From: SKHV01 sp963678565 | GTDB taxonomy: Bacteria > Bacteroidota > Bacteroidia > Bacteroidales > Prolixibacteraceae | Reading direction: 5' to 3' | Assembly: GCA_963678565.1 (NCBI GenBank) | Contig: OY782875.1 | Location: 2,232,001-2,296,000 of the forward strand | Length of the DNA stretch: 64,000 nucleotides | Position numbers and translations under genes: made by a program | Part shown: piece by piece, positions 1-8,485 of the stretch | Layout of the letters: each line of letters opens with the position of its first letter | How positions within the stretch are numbered: position 1 is the first letter of the stretch | Notes under the pieces: model-generated | Seen by the model: only the letters and a program-made list of their open reading frames with translations | Told to the model about the DNA's origin: nothing | Databases searched by the model: none

Positions 1-209
1 AAAACAAGAGATTCCGAATACCACGTTTGATAGTTTAGTTTAAATGGTTTAAGTTTTTTTACTAACTTTTCGTATCCATCTTTCAGTGTTGGTTTTAGTT
101 GTTTTTCAAACTCTTCTGGATAACTCTCATATTTTATAGTATAATCCAAAATTTGACCATCAGAAATTAACTTCTCTAAATCGTCTTTATATTTCTCTAA
201 GTTTTTCAT
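1..209 (-). CDS. Partial hypothetical protein (N-terminal 69 residues)
   Basis: The minus strand is open from an ATG at 207-209 to the left window edge, so only the N-terminus is present. The visible part is lysine- and glutamate-rich and starts MKNLEKYKDDLEKLI. I recognise no domain. It starts 36 bp left of an attC and lies on the same strand as the other cassette genes, so it is the 5' part of a cassette gene whose attC lies outside the window. Confidence 0.6.
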   Translation of the reverse strand, partial: MKNLEKYKDDLEKLISDGQILDYTIKYESYPEEFEKQLKPTLKDGYEKLVKKLKPFKLNYQTWYSESLV

Positions 210-244
210 ATTAACTTATATTTGGAGTAGTTCCTCAATATTAC

Positions 245-377
245 GCACAACGGAAAATTGTATGTTGTCGGTGCGGAATTCGAAGAGCGTTTTTGTCGAC
301 CGACAAAAATGCTAGAGAAAGGAGCAGAGGCAACAGTTTTAGCAGTTCACCGTACTGCAATATACAAATTGTTACAA
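245..377 (-). other. attC site 1 (family F1, GTCGACCGAC core)
   Basis: Boxes GCACAAC and GTTACAA bound an imperfect palindrome whose outer arms AATTGTATG and CAATATACAAATT pair. This is the attC of non-coding cassette copy 1. Confidence 0.85.
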
Positions 378-385
378 GCAGTTAA

Positions 386-439
386 TAAAAAACTGCCTAC
401 AACTTATTTTATGCTTAGTAACTAAAAGTTGTGTACAGG
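386..439 (-). terminator. Terminator-like fold of the NC cassette (representative copy)
   Basis: Read on the minus strand, a stem of CTGC/GCAG and ACAACTT/AAGTTGT with a small internal loop is followed directly by TTTTTTATT, as in an intrinsic terminator. The 3' arm GCAGTT can alternatively pair with AACTGC just downstream, so two hairpins compete. The same layout recurs about 20 bp right of the GTTACAA box in every NC copy. In this copy one extra stem pair is lost. Confidence 0.55.
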
Positions 440-921
440 CGAGCTTTTTTGTTTGATTTTTATACTGACGTTTTTAAAATATTTACACTTAACTCACAAA
501 AACAAGTAGTTGATTCTAAAAAGCTAAAGTGTCACAACAAATAAGTGTTGTTTGTTTATTTATCGACAATAAGATTAAACAACCAAGAAAGAACTACGAT
601 TAAGAGCTTAAGAAAGCGCGGGGCGAACTTGTCCACAAGCACAAGGCAGTTTTTAGCTTTGAATGAAACTGCGGAATAAAGTTGCTCTTTTATCGAACTC
701 GGATTTAAGTTTATAAAAAGTAGGGCGACTTAATTTATTATTTGTAATTGGACTTATCTTAAACGTAAACAATACTTTGTTTGCACCTAAAAGCAACAAA
801 GCACTGAATGCAAACTGAATAAATGCTAGATCAAATTAAGTTGCCCGACATGGATTAAAAGTTGAAAAGAGCAATTTCTCCGACAAAACTTAGAGCAGCA
901 ATTACAAAAAAAACTAATTGC

Positions 922-1053
922 TTGTAACGGTAAATTGTATGAGTAGTGGCAGATTGCGTGGTACTTCCCTGTCAAACCGCTACACAGTTTGAGCGGGCTA
1001 CAAACTTTGATATTTACCACATCACCTGCCATTACTTATACAAAATGTTGTGT
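922..1053 (-). other. attC site 2 (family F2, AGTAGTGGCAGATTGCG core)
   Basis: Boxes TTGTAAC and GTTGTGT bound paired arms AATTGTATGAG and TTATACAAAAT. The GTTGTGTGG end matches CCACACAAC at the start of site 3, delimiting the cassette of gene 1062-1898. Confidence 0.85.
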
Positions 1054-1061
1054 GGCGTTTT

Positions 1062-1898
1062 TTATTCTGTCCAGTTCTCTAGTCTTTTATCGTAAAATAC
1101 TTCTATTCGAATTTTTTCCGTATAAGGCTGTCCGTTCCATTTAATAATATCAAATTGCATTGATTCAAGATGTTTTAATAATTTGGCAGTACATTCTTTA
1201 AACTCGTTAGCGTATTCTATATTTTCTTCTTCTGAATCAAACGTTGGAACTAATTCAACGTTACTTATTTTTCCTTTATCATCAATCGTAATCCAGTACT
1301 CGTCATCACAACCACAATCCGATAGATTCTTCCAGTCAAGTTTTTTAATTTTCTTAAAAATCCGATTTGTCACTTTCTTTCTATCAAGTCGAGATATTCC
1401 GTGTGGCACTTTTATGTAGTTGTCAACTATTTCTTGGGATTTTAAGCATCCGTTTTCAAATTGATAAACTTCTGATTTTAGATAATTATGACTAAATACT
1501 CCGTCGTACTTTAATAATTTGTCTTTACCAATCGACAAATATGAGCTATACCAATACGCAAAAACTTTTCCATTTTCAAAATGCTCTGGGAATGTATTTT
1601 TTAAAATTGTCTCCGAGTTTGAATTGTTTTTAAGCCCCACTAAATAAAGCTTTTTATTAATTATCTGCCAATATGCTTGATATCCTCGCCATAAATTAAA
1701 AGAGAAACCAAATTCTAAGGAATCTGATTGTAGATTGTTAAAAAACCTTTTCTGAGTCAGTGAGTCCAAACTATGCAAAGGCAAATGGTATAATGATATA
1801 GTGTCTTGACCAATAATTAAAAAGTCAGGAGATTGAGGACTTGCTTTTAAATCTACAAATCCGATTAGTAATATTAAAGTCAAAATAAATCTATTCAT
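1062..1898 (-). CDS. Secreted hypothetical protein with TonB-like C-terminal region
   Basis: 278 residues. A cleavable signal peptide covers residues 1-19 (MNRFILTLILLIGFVDLKAS), so the protein is exported. The C-terminal third (about 190-270) contains a YWITIDDKGKISNVELV-type strand pattern resembling TonB energy-transducer C-terminal domains, plus a CGC motif. This is weak similarity and the function is unknown. The stop lies 9 bp from attC 2 and the start 28 bp from attC 3, so the gene fills its cassette and leaves no room for a full promoter. Expression probably depends on read-through or an unseen signal. Confidence 0.8.
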   Translation of the reverse strand: MNRFILTLILLIGFVDLKASPQSPDFLIIGQDTISLYHLPLHSLDSLTQKRFFNNLQSDSLEFGFSFNLWRGYQAYWQIINKKLYLVGLKNNSNSETILKNTFPEHFENGKVFAYWYSSYLSIGKDKLLKYDGVFSHNYLKSEVYQFENGCLKSQEIVDNYIKVPHGISRLDRKKVTNRIFKKIKKLDWKNLSDCGCDDEYWITIDDKGKISNVELVPTFDSEEENIEYANEFKECTAKLLKHLESMQFDIIKWNGQPYTEKIRIEVFYDKRLENWTE

Positions 1899-1925
1899 TC
1901 TCGTTTGTCTCTGTCGTTAAATGCC

Positions 1926-2058
1926 ACACAACGGAAAATTGTATGTTGTCGGTGCGGAATTCGAAGAGCGTTTTTGTCGACCGACAAAAATGCTAGAGAA
2001 AGGAGCAGAGGCAACAAGTTTAGCAGCTCACCGTACTGCAATATACAAATTGTTACAA
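1926..2058 (-). other. attC site 3 (F1)
   Basis: Boxes ACACAAC and GTTACAA. attC of NC copy 2. Confidence 0.85.
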
Positions 2059-2626
2059 GCAGTTAATAAAAAACTGCCTACAACTTATTTTATGTATGGT
2101 AACTAAAAGTTGTGTGCAGGCGAGCTTTTTTGTTTGATTTTTATACTTACGTTTTTAAAATATTTACACTTAGCTTGTAAAAACAAATAGTTGATTCTAA
2201 AAAGCTAAAGTGCCACAACAAATAAGTGTTGTTTGTTTATTTATCGACTAAAAGATTAAACAACCAAGAAGGAACTACGATTAAGAGCTTTAAAAAGCGC
2301 GGGGCGAACTTGTCCACAAGCGCAAGGCCGTTTTTAGCTTTGAATGAAACTGCGGAATAAAGTTGCTCTTTAATTAAACTTGATTTTAAGTTTATAAAAA
2401 GTGCTGAACATGAAATAGAGTAGGGCGACTTAATTTATTATTTGTAATTGGACTTGTCTTAGACGTAAACAATACTTTGTTTGCACCTAAAAGCAACAAA
2501 GCACCGAATGTAAACTGAATAAATGCTAGATCAAATTAAGTTGCCAACTTAGATTAAAAGTTGAAAAGAGCAATTTCTCCGACAAAACTTAGAGCAGCAA
2601 TTACAAAAAAACTAATTGCTTGTAAC
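1926..2626 (-). repeat. Non-coding cassette NC, copy 2
   Basis: Full-length copy (attC 1926-2058, body to 2626). It keeps the terminator-like fold and the perfect CTTGTCCACAAG palindrome. The segment TTGCCAACTTAGATTAAAAG near the right end differs from the TTGCCCGACATAGATT of most copies and is shared with copy 6. Confidence 0.85.
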
Positions 2627-2752
2627 GGTCACTTGTAAGTTGTCGTTGCGGATTTCAGAGCTCGTTCCTGTCCGCGAGGACGGAACGATGTTGCGAGAAT
2701 CCAGCGAACGACGCACCACGAACCCCGCAATGCAATTTACAATTTGTTAGCG
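2620..2752 (-). other. attC site 4 (family F3, GTTGCGGATTTC core)
   Basis: Boxes TTGTAAC and GTTAGCG. Arms CTTGTAAGTTG and CAATTTACAA pair, and the apex carries CGTTCCTGTCCG/CGGAACG. Confidence 0.85.
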
Positions 2753-2774
2753 GTTGCTTTTTTTTCATTTTTAT

Positions 2775-3392
2775 TCATAAAGGTCCAATTGCAAATGAAA
2801 TTGTCACTGCAAATCGATTATTTCCAATTTTAGAAATATTGTCTAGCGAAACGAAATTTCTGAATTCATTTTCCCCAAAGTCTATTTCTGTTTTTAATTC
2901 TAAGTCAAATACGTTTTTTGAGATGTGTTCATTAAAAGCTTTTAATCCTTTTTCAATATCAATTGGAGCATCAATTCCATGTTTTATTTCATTCATAAGT
3001 TTAAAGCTATTCACATACCAATATTTCATCGCAGTAGTGTCAGCAGCGTATTTTGAAGTTTCAAAACGGAATGACAATACATAATATTTACAGCCCCAAT
3101 TTTTGATAACAACTTTATCTCCATCGTTAAGTTCTATTGTTTCAATTGCAGTCAAGTTGTCTGATTGCAATGTAAAAGTTGTCTTTGGATAAATATCCTT
3201 AATCACTATTGGTTCTGCTTGTCCACGAGTACAGTCTATATCTTGATTTACTTCATTTTTATCAGATTTATACATAGTTGTTTTGTCCAGTTCAGCAACT
3301 TGAACTTTTCTATCTTCAAGGTTTTCTTTCTTGTTTGAATTTGAACCACAAGAAAAAAGTAAAATTGTCGATACAATTAAAAATATATTCAT
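2775..3392 (-). CDS. Hypothetical lipoprotein
   Basis: 205 residues. A short hydrophobic leader ends in a lipobox-like LLFSCGS (Cys15), so the protein is probably lipidated and anchored in the outer membrane or periplasm. A polar linker (about 16-60) precedes a beta-rich domain of unknown family. The first Met is taken because it starts the lipoprotein signal. It sits alone between attC 4 and attC 5, with the stop 22 bp from attC 4. No functional assignment is supported. Confidence 0.8.
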   Translation of the reverse strand: MNIFLIVSTILLFSCGSNSNKKENLEDRKVQVAELDKTTMYKSDKNEVNQDIDCTRGQAEPIVIKDIYPKTTFTLQSDNLTAIETIELNDGDKVVIKNWGCKYYVLSFRFETSKYAADTTAMKYWYVNSFKLMNEIKHGIDAPIDIEKGLKAFNEHISKNVFDLELKTEIDFGENEFRNFVSLDNISKIGNNRFAVTISFAIGPL

Positions 3393-3412
3393 TGTCTTTT
3401 CATTAAAGTTAC

Positions 3413-3545
3413 CGCTAACGTTGAATTGTATGTTGTCGGTGCGGAATTCGAAGAGCGTTTTTGTCGACCGACAAAAATGCTAGAGAAAGGAGCAGAGGCA
3501 ACAAATAAAGCAGTTCACCGTACTGCAATATACAAATTGTTACAA
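3413..3545 (-). other. attC site 5 (F1)
   Basis: Boxes CGCTAAC and GTTACAA. The left arm reads TTGAATTGTATG. attC of NC copy 3. Confidence 0.85.
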
Positions 3546-4114
3546 GCAGTTAATAAAAAACTACCTACAACTTATTTTATGTTCGGTAACTAAAAGTTGT
3601 GTGCAGGCGAGCTTTTTTGTTTGAATTTTATACTTACGTTTTTAAAATATTTACACTTAGCTCGCAAAAACAAGTAGTTGATTCAAAAAAGCTAAAGTGC
3701 CACAACAAATAAGTGTTGTTAGTTTATTTATCGACTACAAGATTAAACAACCAAGAAAGAACTACGATTAAGAGCTTAAGAAAGCGCGGGGCGAACTTGT
3801 CCACAAGCGCAAGGCAGTTTTTAGCTTTGAATGAAACTACGGAATAAAGTTGCTCTTTGATTGAACTCGGATTTAAGTTTATAGAAAGTGTTGAACATGA
3901 AATAGAGTAGGGCGACTTAATTTATTATTTGTAATTGGACTCGTCTTAAACGTAAACAATAATTTGTTTGCAGCTAAAAGCAACAAAGCACCGAATGCAA
4001 ACTGAATAAATGCTAGACCAAATTAAGTTGCCCGACATAGATAAAAGTTGAAAAGAGCAATATCTCCGACAAAACTTAGAGCAGCAATTACAAAAAAATC
4101 TAATTGCTTGTAAC
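3413..4114 (-). repeat. Non-coding cassette NC, copy 3
   Basis: Full-length copy (attC 3413-3545, body to 4114). One base change makes the terminator arm CTACC instead of CTGCC, and the loop reads TTCGG where other copies have TATGG, CTTGG or TTTGG. Confidence 0.85.
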
Positions 4115-4237
4115 GGTAAATTGTATGTTTCGTAGGGGATTTCGAAGAGCGTCACTGTCGACCGTTACGCTTATTTGATAAAAGCCGAATAGCCCGAAAA
4201 GCGCTGAAACCCCTATGGAATATACAAAATGTTAGCT
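4108..4237 (-). other. attC site 6 (family F4, GTTTCGTAGG core)
   Basis: Boxes TTGTAAC and GTTAGCT. The R box GCTAAC supplies the stop codon of the adjacent minus-strand gene. Confidence 0.85.
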
Positions 4238-5050
4238 CTCGTAATTTTTTATTTCAATCATTTTATAAATTAACATCATCTCATTTATTTCTTTTAAATC
4301 AACAGCCTTTAAGTCAAACCATTCTCCTCTTATTCTCTTTGATTTATAGTCTGTATGCAATTTCTTCTCAATCTCTTTTGGAGCTTCCCATGCTGAAATT
4401 ATCCAAATCAGAGGATCTTTTGCTTTCAATGTTGGTTCAGCAACTCCTTTCCTACGAGTTTCCAGATTGTTTTTTGTTTGTCCAATCTTAATATAACCTT
4501 TTTCTCCCTCACACATTAAATACAATTTTGAAATCCCTTCTTTGTCTTGGATTTTATCTTCTCTGTCAAAAAATGACCTGTAAAACTCAATCGGGTCTAT
4601 TTGTAGTATATAGTCAACCCCAATTTTATGTTTGGTTGGTAGAATAAAAGTTAAATCTTTCTCTATAGTTGCGAGATACTCAGGGATACATAAAATACCA
4701 AAACTCTCATAGGCTTCTTTTAGCTTATTTTGAAATGTATTGAATATCGTTATGGAATTTTTCTCAGAAAACTCATTTTCTATAGCTTTAGCAAAACGGA
4801 AAGTATGTAAATCTCTGTCTTTAACATTTCTACCAGACTTGAGTGTTAGTCCTCTAATTTTATCGGAACCGCCAATATAAATCAGTGTATATTCTTCTAT
4901 ACTTTCTCTTTGGTCTAAAGCAACTGTGAAAAAATCTGATTTAAAGCCTTCAAGGACATTATTTAATTCAACGATTTTATACTTATCATAAATGGATTGT
5001 ATCGCATTAAATGTTAAGAAACCTAGTCTGGAATTAAAATCGTCTTTCAT
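4232..5050 (-). CDS. GIY-YIG-superfamily (T5orf172/MUG113-like) protein
   Basis: 272 residues. The C-terminal domain (about 173-255) has GYIKIGQT (185-192), Arg199, the helix containing Glu228 and His232, and GEWFDL (242-247). This is the arrangement of T5orf172/MUG113 domains, a GIY-YIG nuclease branch. The N-terminal 165 residues match nothing I know and may bind DNA or a partner. Nuclease activity is inferred from the family only. The stop TAA lies inside the R box of attC 6. The start is about 64 bp from attC 7. Single-gene cassette, possibly for defence or DNA metabolism. Confidence 0.75.
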   Translation of the reverse strand: MKDDFNSRLGFLTFNAIQSIYDKYKIVELNNVLEGFKSDFFTVALDQRESIEEYTLIYIGGSDKIRGLTLKSGRNVKDRDLHTFRFAKAIENEFSEKNSITIFNTFQNKLKEAYESFGILCIPEYLATIEKDLTFILPTKHKIGVDYILQIDPIEFYRSFFDREDKIQDKEGISKLYLMCEGEKGYIKIGQTKNNLETRRKGVAEPTLKAKDPLIWIISAWEAPKEIEKKLHTDYKSKRIRGEWFDLKAVDLKEINEMMLIYKMIEIKNYES

Positions 5051-5113
5051 TTTTCGATATTTATAATACTCACTTTAATGTCTAAACAACAACGAGGTCT
5101 TTTTTATTATGAG

Positions 5114-5245
5114 AGCTAACGGTAAATTGTATGGTGTCGTAGCGGATTACGTGAGATTTTCTTTCAAATAACCACTAATGCCCGAGCGAGTGATAAAGAA
5201 CATAACAAGCACAGAACCCGCTATGCACTATACAAAGTGTTGGTT
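5114..5245 (-). other. attC site 7 (F7-related)
   Basis: Boxes AGCTAAC and GTTGGTT with paired arms AATTGTATGG and CTATACAAA. Confidence 0.8.
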
Positions 5246-5260
5246 GCTGGCATTTATTTA

Positions 5261-5896
5261 TCAATACTGAAAATTCATTAAAGTCTTTCTAATTATTTTA
5301 TCCATAGATTTAAAGTAATCTAGCGCTTCTTTATCTGCTTTTATTTGTTGAAATAGTCCGTGTAACTGAGGTGAATCCTTAATTTTATATTCCTTAGGTT
5401 GTGAAAATGGATTCTCTCCAACTTGAGGGTTCAAATTTACAGAGAATCCCATTAAAGAATCTTCTCCGAGTATTTTAGCTTTAATAGAATGACTATAAGG
5501 ATTTCTATATTTAATCTTAAATTTCACGAGCTCTTTCTTATCCTCTTTATCAATTATTCCTTTTGAGCAAGCTATGTTAATACTCTTGTCTAGGTTAATA
5601 TTATCGTACTTTTCTACACTTTCCTTAAACTTTTCACCCAAATCACTAATGTTATTATCCTGATTTAATCCATTTTCAAATTCTAACATTGTTTTTAAAA
5701 AATACTCAACAAGATGATTTGTCAATGTTATCGCAGCCTGATTTTGCCTAAAGATTAAACACTTACAAATCTCTTCTCGTAAAAAGTCAAACTCCGTCGA
5801 AATGTAAGGAGTTTCCAATTCATATTTAATATCATCATAATATGACTCGATATTCTTTAGAGTCTCATCAATCAGGGCTTCTTTAGATAGTATCAT
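5261..5896 (-). CDS. HEPN-like domain protein, possible RNase toxin
   Basis: 211 residues, mostly alpha-helical. Residues around 130-140 carry RNPYSH, fitting the R-x4-H signature of HEPN ribonucleases, and an upstream helix has the acidic/aromatic pattern common in HEPN bundles. HEPN proteins are often toxins or abortive-infection effectors that cut RNA, which makes this a candidate effector. It follows gene 5923-6240 by 26 bp in the same cassette, consistent with a toxin-antitoxin or effector-regulator pair. The family assignment rests mainly on one short motif, so confidence is moderate. Confidence 0.65.
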   Translation of the reverse strand: MILSKEALIDETLKNIESYYDDIKYELETPYISTEFDFLREEICKCLIFRQNQAAITLTNHLVEYFLKTMLEFENGLNQDNNISDLGEKFKESVEKYDNINLDKSINIACSKGIIDKEDKKELVKFKIKYRNPYSHSIKAKILGEDSLMGFSVNLNPQVGENPFSQPKEYKIKDSPQLHGLFQQIKADKEALDYFKSMDKIIRKTLMNFQY

Positions 5897-5922
5897 AATT
5901 CGTATCTAATTAAAACTATTAT

Positions 5923-6240
5923 TTACAGATTTTTCAAGTTTTCAATATCTTCGTTCAGGTACTCAATAAAGAATTTCACAAGCTCTAAAAAACCTTGCAT
6001 CTTTGTATATGATGGATAGTAGCCGTGATTAAATTTCGGTTCAGCTAAGTGTTTATTTAAAGGCATTTTTGAATCATACCGATAAACGAGATGCTTGAAC
6101 TCAACTTCTTTTGTAGGTATAATATTCGAACTGTCTTTTTTAATGATTATATCATTTTCAGACTCATAAGATTCGAATATAACTTTAATTTCATTTACCT
6201 TATCTAAAACTTTCTGAATCTGCTCTATTGTCTTTTTCAT
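5923..6240 (-). CDS. Small hypothetical protein, partner of the HEPN-like gene
   Basis: 105 residues. An N-terminal helix rich in Lys and Glu (1-30), a central beta-like segment and a C-terminal acidic helix are visible. No known domain is recognised. It is the first gene of a two-gene cassette bounded by attC 7 and attC 8, and its start lies 23 bp from attC 8. Small size, upstream position and cotranscription with a HEPN-like gene suggest an antitoxin or sensor role. That is inference from context only. Confidence 0.65.
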   Translation of the reverse strand: MKKTIEQIQKVLDKVNEIKVIFESYESENDIIIKKDSSNIIPTKEVEFKHLVYRYDSKMPLNKHLAEPKFNHGYYPSYTKMQGFLELVKFFIEYLNEDIENLKNL

Positions 6241-6263
6241 ATTCTGTCTGTTTTTTTGCTTGC

Positions 6264-6396
6264 AACCAACGGTTGGTACATGTTGTCGGGGCGGATTTCG
6301 GAGAGCGTTCCTGTCCGAAGGACATGGAACTGCGATGCGAGAATCCGCAGTTGGCGAACCACCAAAACCCGCCCTGCAATATGTACTTTGTTACCC
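6264..6396 (-). other. attC site 8 (family F8, GGTTGGTACATGTTG arm)
   Basis: Boxes AACCAAC and GTTACCC. Arms TTGGTACATG and CAATATGTAC pair, and the apex is CCTGTCCGAAGGACATGG. Confidence 0.85.
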
Positions 6397-6404
6397 ACAG
6401 TTTT

Positions 6405-7154
6405 TTAATTTTTATTCAGAGAGCAAATTTTTACAAATTGACTTCCTAATTCAGTAATTCTGTGATAAGAAGAATAGGTGTCATATTCTGCTTTAAGATT
6501 ATGATATTCCTCTTTTGAATCATTATCCCAACCTCCTGTTTTGAACTCTTCAATGGTAATTTTGGGAGGTAGTTTTCGGATTAGACCGAGTCTAATTAGA
6601 TTCTCTAGTTCGTAATCGTCTAATCCTGCATAAAAACCCTCTTCGTTATTATTCTTCAATTTATCCTTTATTTTTCTTTCTGCGAATGACAGCAAACCTC
6701 CTGATTCTTCAATTTTCCTTAATTTTTCCCAATCGGTCCAGTGTTCATTTTCTCTAATATTCAATTTCTCTAAACCATAAAATTCTTCTTTAGATATTTG
6801 TCCCAAAATGTAAGGGAAAACGTGGTTTGTTAAATTAGTTTCACTGTCTGCCATATTACAAATCATGTTTGACCATTTTTCTTGAAGTTCCTCTTCTTCT
6901 TCAAGTGAGGCATTTTCTAGTAGGGGGACTAATATTTTCACAGGGATTTGCTTTATTGATATGCCTTTGTCACTGATATACTTTTGAGCCTTATTTAAAA
7001 TTTTAACTTGATTTTTAAACCTAAATAATTTTATATTATCTGCTACCAATAAGCCAATCTCTTCAATAGATGGACTAATTAATTTACTTAAAAGTTCCTT
7101 GGCTATATCCAATCCCTTTTCAATGGATGATGTGGCAATATTTGTTTCATTCAT
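6405..7154 (-). CDS. Abi-alpha (DUF4393) family protein
   Basis: 249 residues. The N-terminal helical region (1-130), with successive helices ISPSIEEIGLLVADNIKLFRFKN, a Lys-rich linker and LLENASLEEEEELQEKWSNMI, is the layout of the DUF4393/Abi-alpha family, named for an abortive-infection role. A C-terminal helical and winged-helix-like region follows. It is cytoplasmic by composition. The stop is 8 bp from attC 8 and the start 76 bp from attC 9. A phage-exclusion function is inferred from the family name and the defence-rich context, and the biochemical activity is unknown. Confidence 0.75.
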   Translation of the reverse strand: MNETNIATSSIEKGLDIAKELLSKLISPSIEEIGLLVADNIKLFRFKNQVKILNKAQKYISDKGISIKQIPVKILVPLLENASLEEEEELQEKWSNMICNMADSETNLTNHVFPYILGQISKEEFYGLEKLNIRENEHWTDWEKLRKIEESGGLLSFAERKIKDKLKNNNEEGFYAGLDDYELENLIRLGLIRKLPPKITIEEFKTGGWDNDSKEEYHNLKAEYDTYSSYHRITELGSQFVKICSLNKN

Positions 7155-7229
7155 GGTGTTCTAATTCAAGTTTGTTATCAATTATTTTCATCAATTAGCT
7201 ATTGTGATTTCTGGTCATTTCAAAATTGT

Positions 7230-7362
7230 GGGTAACGTTCACTTGTATGTGGTCGGGCGGTCCCGATGCAATCGGGAGTGTCAGACCCGCAGGAAAGTGG
7301 GCGCAAGGTCTGACTTGTCAGACCGCCAAGACACCCGCCTGCCATATTACAATTTGTTACCA
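7230..7362 (-). other. attC site 9 (family F5, GGTCGGGCGG core)
   Basis: Boxes GGGTAAC and GTTACCA. The apex pairs GTGTCAGACC with GGTCTGACTTGTCAGACC. The next gene's stop codon lies inside it. Confidence 0.85.
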
Positions 7363-8324
7363 ACCGTTTTTTCTATTTTTTTTATTTTGTCAATGTTATG
7401 TTTTTCAATATTAGTCAGTTCGTAACTAATCTCTTCTGATGATTTCTTTGTCGGTTTATACCAATCCTTTGATTCAAAGTATTTTTTTAAGTCGGGAGAA
7501 TTAAAATCATAACCATTGTAAGCAAAGATTTCATTTCGAATGATTCTCAGTTCTTTTTTGTCAAATTTTTGGAAATATTCGTCTGGTAATTTAATTAATG
7601 AAAGTACCCCAAACTCTCTATCTTTTAACGACTGCTCAAACTGTTTGCTAATCAAAAATGTTTGGTTGGTGATAGTTACTTTAACAAGTACTGCAGAATA
7701 GACATCTACAAACTTTTCAATTCGAGGATGAATAAGGTTTTTTTCCTGAGTTAGTTTTTTGTCGACCGCAAAATTGTCAGAAAACGAACGGAATTCAGTT
7801 GGGTAGAAAGTATTAAAATGAAAATCACCATTTTCATTCCCATAACCTTGATTGAATGTAAAGTCGCCCACCAAATAACGTTTATTATTAATAATTGGAG
7901 TTTCCTTAACTTCAAATTCTTCATTAAAATGTTCTATTAGTGAGTTGCCAGTCCATTCGAGTATTGTTGTCTTTACCCTGCAGCAGCCATACTGAAATCC
8001 TGTTAGAATTAAATAATACTTTCCTTTGTAATTTATAATACCTACTCGGTTGTCAATTGATTTATCTGTGAATTTGTTTATGTCTGGATTCACAACCCAT
8101 ACTTCTTCATTTTTAAATGAAAACGTATCAGTCCCACTTACGACATGGAAATTTGTAAATTCTGTTTTTTCAAATTCACCGTCGAATTTGTCATAGAAAA
8201 ATAATTTCTCAATACTACCATCATTTCCCAAATCATATTCCGTTTTATGTGTCAAAACTTGGGCAAATCCAATTTTTGAAATGAAGAAAACAAGAAGTAA
8301 TATTTTGAAGTCTTTATGTTTCAT
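7347..8324 (-). CDS. Secreted YARHG-domain protein
   Basis: 325 residues. A signal peptide (1-21, ending GFAQ) directs export. A beta-rich domain (about 25-200) is followed by a C-terminal YARHG domain (about 253-290: RIIRNEIFAYNGYDF and a WYKP end), an extracellular domain associated with bacterial cell-surface proteins. The last residues (TVGNKL) are encoded by attC 9 itself and the stop codon is at 7347-7349 inside the site, so cassette exchange could change the C-terminus. It is alone in its cassette. Role unknown beyond probable periplasmic or surface location. Confidence 0.8.
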   Translation of the reverse strand: MKHKDFKILLLVFFISKIGFAQVLTHKTEYDLGNDGSIEKLFFYDKFDGEFEKTEFTNFHVVSGTDTFSFKNEEVWVVNPDINKFTDKSIDNRVGIINYKGKYYLILTGFQYGCCRVKTTILEWTGNSLIEHFNEEFEVKETPIINNKRYLVGDFTFNQGYGNENGDFHFNTFYPTEFRSFSDNFAVDKKLTQEKNLIHPRIEKFVDVYSAVLVKVTITNQTFLISKQFEQSLKDREFGVLSLIKLPDEYFQKFDKKELRIIRNEIFAYNGYDFNSPDLKKYFESKDWYKPTKKSSEEISYELTNIEKHNIDKIKKIEKTVGNKL

Positions 8325-8346
8325 TAGAGCTTTTTTTCAAAATGGT

Positions 8347-8477
8347 TGGTAACGGTAAATTGCATGTTTCGTAGGCGATTTGCGTGAGATTCTCTGTCAT
8401 GGTACGCACTAGAAATGTGCGGAAATTGACAGCTCGCATACCACTGAAACCCCTATGGAATATGCAAAATGTTAGCA
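8347..8477 (-). other. attC site 10 (F4)
   Basis: Boxes TGGTAAC and GTTAGCA. Arms AATTGCATG and ATATGCAAAAT pair. The core resembles site 6. Confidence 0.85.
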
Positions 8478-8485
8478 ACCGTAAT

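Larger units (their letters stand above)
245..928 (-). repeat. Non-coding cassette NC, copy 1
   Basis: First of 13 copies of one cassette: an F1 attC (245-377) followed by a roughly 550-bp body ending CTTGTAAC at 928. Body ends GTTACAAGC and GCTTGTAAC are complementary, as for an integron cassette. Neither strand has a convincing ORF in the body. This copy lacks about 20 nt, present in the others, just before the conserved AGTAGGGCGACTTAAT. A minus-strand terminator-like fold lies at about 386-439. Confidence 0.85.

Noticed and set aside
1921..2106. Plus-strand ORF of about 60-80 residues (GKLYVVGAEFEERF...) open in most NC copies
   Set aside because: It runs through the attC itself, varies in start, and differences between copies are mostly amino-acid-changing (VLAV, SLAA, NKAV, NTVA) with no codon-position bias. 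It is a by-product of the conserved palindrome.
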